DNA of 6,491 bases from an uncultured Ruminococcus sp. Lineage in GTDB: Bacteria; Bacillota; Clostridia; Oscillospirales; CAG-272. The DNA is taken from assembly GCA_902803255.1 (NCBI GenBank), contig CADCPG010000232.1, positions 1 to 6,491 of the forward strand, written 5' to 3'. This document shows positions 4,956-6,491 of the stretch, piece after piece. The notes below the pieces were generated by a model that was given only the letters and a program-made list of their open reading frames with translations, was not told where the DNA came from and searched no databases. Within the stretch, counting starts at the first letter, position 1; the number at the start of each line of letters is the position of its first letter. Made by a program: the position numbers and the translations under genes.

Positions 4956-6491
4956 TCAGTCTTCTCCGCGTCTGTTCTTTTTTACGAGGGCATAAGCCGC
5001 CGGCAGGGCGGCGATGAAGAGCGCTGTCCCGGTCGCCGCCGAGCTGCAGCCGCCGACAGGCCGGGTCTCTGTAGTTTCGGAAGATGCGGGCTCAGACCCA
5101 TCGGTCTGATCCGGCTCCGCTGTCGAGGGCTCCGGAGCTTCGGTCTGCGGAGGGAAGGTCTCGGCGAAGGCGTCTTCGGGGTCGTAGGGTATCCCTATGT
5201 CCTCTATGGCGTCAGAGGGCAGCCTGAAGCGCGGGAATTCGAGGTTTGCTATCGCGTCGCCCTCCTCGTAAAGGTATCCGCCGCTGCCGAGAGGCATCGG
5301 GATCCCGTCGGTGCCGATCTTCTGGCGGAACATGTCCATGTACAGTTCGCGGTTGAGTTCGAAGGCGGCGCGCCCCGAGGCGAGGTCCGCCCTGTCGATA
5401 TATGTGATCTGCCCGGCGGTGACGGCGGAATCGATGTTCACGCGCCGCGGCGAGTTCGAATCGGCCGTGGCGTAGGTCGCCCACTCGGTCATTTGTCCCT
5501 CTTCGCAGTAGAAATTGCTTCTGATCTGCCCGCTTCCGAGCGGATTCTGCGAGGAGCAGCCCATGATCACGAAGTACGGGCGCGCGGTTTTTTCCGCCGC
5601 CAGTTCGCCCGCGGCGAGGCATCCGGTCATGATGTTGCTGGTCGTGTTGCAGTAGGCCGCGATCTGGGATACGAATCCGCCGCCGCCCTTCTGGCAGCCG
5701 GTGATCTTTCCTGTATTCATGCACCCGACGATATTGAAGTACTCCGAGCCGCCGGTGCCGTATCCGTATCCGGCGATGCCGCCCGCGTATCTCGAGCCTC
5801 TGATGCTTCCGGTGTTGGCGCAGCCGATGAGCGCGTATCCGCCCAGAGCGGTGTTGTCGCCGAGACCGGTATACGCGATGATCCCGGCTCCGTCCTGTCC
5901 GCCGGTCACGTCGCCGCTGTTGACGCATCCGTAGAACCTGCAGTAGTTGCTGCCCGCCGACGTCACGGCCCGTCCGCAGATCCCGGCGGCGCCGCACGAG
6001 GCGTAGTCGGCCGAGATATTGCCGCTGTTGACGCAGAACCAGGCCTCGATCGAGTCGCAGTATCCGATGATCCCGCCCGCCTGGCAGGACGATGCCCCGC
6101 CTCCGAAGGTCACATCTCCGTTGTTGACGCATCCGACGGCGGTGAAGAGCCTGCCCTTGACGGATGACGCCACGAGCCCTCCGATATATGTCGCGCTTTT
6201 TCCGGAGACCTCTGCGTTGTTCACGACGCGGTAGAGAGTGCATCCCGACGCGACCAGCGCCAGCGCCGCCGCGTTGCCCGAGTTTTTCTCGATTCTGCCC
6301 TCGACGGTCAGATTCATGACGGTCCCGGAGAGCTGGTTGAACACCGGCGCCGAGACGGTCAGAGTGTGGCCGTTGCCGTCGAGCGTTCCAGAGAACGTCT
6401 TTCCGTAAGTGCCGCTGAGTTCAATGTCGCCGGCGAGCCAGTACTCGCCTCCGGCTTCCATCGCGGCGAACTCCTCTGCCGAAGCGACGGG
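4956..6491 (-). CDS. Secreted GLUG-like repeat surface protein with C-terminal Cys anchor (N-terminus outside window)
   Basis: Partial: the frame stays open through the right edge, giving 511 visible residues and no signal peptide in view. Numbering here uses the internal Met at 6459-6461 as residue 1; ten more residues precede it (PVASAEEFAA), and the segment continues as GEYWLAGDIELSGTYGKTF, a lead-in common to bacterial surface repeat proteins. Residues about 77-289 carry repeats with GGLV/GGIIGY and GCxNxGxV elements, resembling the GLUG motif. After the repeats, LASGRAAFELN and FRQKIGTDGIPMP match the closing segment usual in such proteins. Then come an acidic Thr/Pro/Glu/Ser-rich linker (about 436-467) and a tail GGCSS plus hydrophobic span plus KKNRRGED. 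No LPXTG is present and no catalytic motif is recognisable. It is probably exported and held at the cell surface; a beta-helical adhesion or structural role is inferred. Confidence 0.82.
   Translation of the reverse strand, partial: PVASAEEFAAMEAGGEYWLAGDIELSGTYGKTFSGTLDGNGHTLTVSAPVFNQLSGTVMNLTVEGRIEKNSGNAAALALVASGCTLYRVVNNAEVSGKSATYIGGLVASSVKGRLFTAVGCVNNGDVTFGGGASSCQAGGIIGYCDSIEAWFCVNSGNISADYASCGAAGICGRAVTSAGSNYCRFYGCVNSGDVTGGQDGAGIIAYTGLGDNTALGGYALIGCANTGSIRGSRYAGGIAGYGYGTGGSEYFNIVGCMNTGKITGCQKGGGGFVSQIAAYCNTTSNIMTGCLAAGELAAEKTARPYFVIMGCSSQNPLGSGQIRSNFYCEEGQMTEWATYATADSNSPRRVNIDSAVTAGQITYIDRADLASGRAAFELNRELYMDMFRQKIGTDGIPMPLGSGGYLYEEGDAIANLEFPRFRLPSDAIEDIGIPYDPEDAFAETFPPQTEAPEPSTAEPDQTDGSEPASSETTETRPVGGCSSAATGTALFIAALPAAYALVKKNRRGED
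4959..5054 (-). other. Putative C-terminal sorting signal: Gly-Gly-Cys, hydrophobic span, basic tail
   Basis: The last 32 residues of the surface protein are GGCSS (470-474), an Ala-rich hydrophobic span ending near V493, then KKNRRGED. The Thr/Pro-rich linker just before it is the usual wall- or surface-spanning spacer. The layout recalls tripartite sorting tails such as the MYXO-CTERM and Synerg-CTERM types, where a Cys precedes the membrane span. LPXTG is absent, so a classical sortase is unlikely. It could equally be a simple membrane anchor. Confidence 0.55.
5595..6233 (-). repeat. Six to seven imperfect Cys-Asn-x-Gly repeats within the surface protein
   Basis: Repeat cores are GCVNNGDV, FCVNSGNI, GCVNSGDV, GCANTGSI, GCMNTGKI and the decayed GCLAAGEL, with the core Cys at residues 111, 143, 179, 214, 247 and 281 (Met at 6459-6461 as 1). 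Spacing is 32-36 residues. A first degenerate unit, VVNNAEV at about 79-85, has Val in place of Cys. Between cores lie Gly-rich GGIIGY or GGIAGY elements. At the DNA level the units share short blocks such as TTGACGCATCCG on the plus strand, but they are diverged, so expansion was not recent. Confidence 0.8.

Noticed and set aside
4956..5100. Classical sortase LPXTG anchor
   Set aside because: No LPXTG-like pentapeptide occurs before the hydrophobic span; the LPAAY sequence lies inside the span itself.
4818..6167. Plus-strand open frame of 449 codons
   Set aside because: Antisense to the surface-protein repeats and the nucleotidyltransferase start; Arg/Val/Asp/Gly-rich translation without motifs, as expected opposite GC-rich coding DNA.

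Overview
The window looks like a fragment of a GC-rich, gut- or rumen-type Gram-positive (Clostridia-like) chromosome. This placement is an inference from three things: strong AGGAG-type Shine-Dalgarno sites, a surface protein with GLUG-like repeats and a Cys/transmembrane/basic C-terminal tail, and high GC (about 60-65% by eye) in the three genes on the right. No rRNA, tRNA, CRISPR array or recognisable transposase is present.

All four genes lie on the minus strand, so transcription runs from high to low coordinates. In that order they are: (i) 4956-6491, the C-terminal 511 residues of a secreted surface protein with six Cys-Asn-x-Gly type repeats, an acidic Thr/Pro linker and a C-terminal Cys-hydrophobic-basic anchor; its N-terminus is outside the window. 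(ii) 3440-4876, a class II tRNA nucleotidyltransferase/poly(A) polymerase family enzyme with an HD domain. (iii) 1053-3341, a 762-residue polytopic M48-family zinc metallopeptidase with a TPR-like segment and an unassigned C-terminal domain. (iv) 1-932, the first 310 residues of an AAA-type P-loop ATPase of the DUF4143-associated style, whose C-terminus is outside the window. Gaps (i)-(ii) and (ii)-(iii) are 79 and 98 bp. Neither shows a clear promoter or U-tract terminator, so genes (i)-(iii) may be co-transcribed, although each gap holds a GC-rich inverted repeat.

The ATPase differs from the other three. Its GC is lower (about 54% by eye), it uses more GCA alanine codons, and it sits behind an AT-rich 120-bp gap. 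That gap carries a near-consensus sigma-70 promoter (TTGACT, 17 bp, TATAAT). Four TTATACCC half-sites in helical phase overlie the promoter, and a separate 21-bp imperfect palindrome lies between the predicted transcript start and the ribosome binding site. This looks like a tightly controlled, independently expressed accessory gene. The control region is the most distinctive feature of the window. There is no sequence evidence that the four genes form one functional system: the tRNA enzyme is housekeeping, and any link between the membrane peptidase and the surface-protein anchor is speculation.
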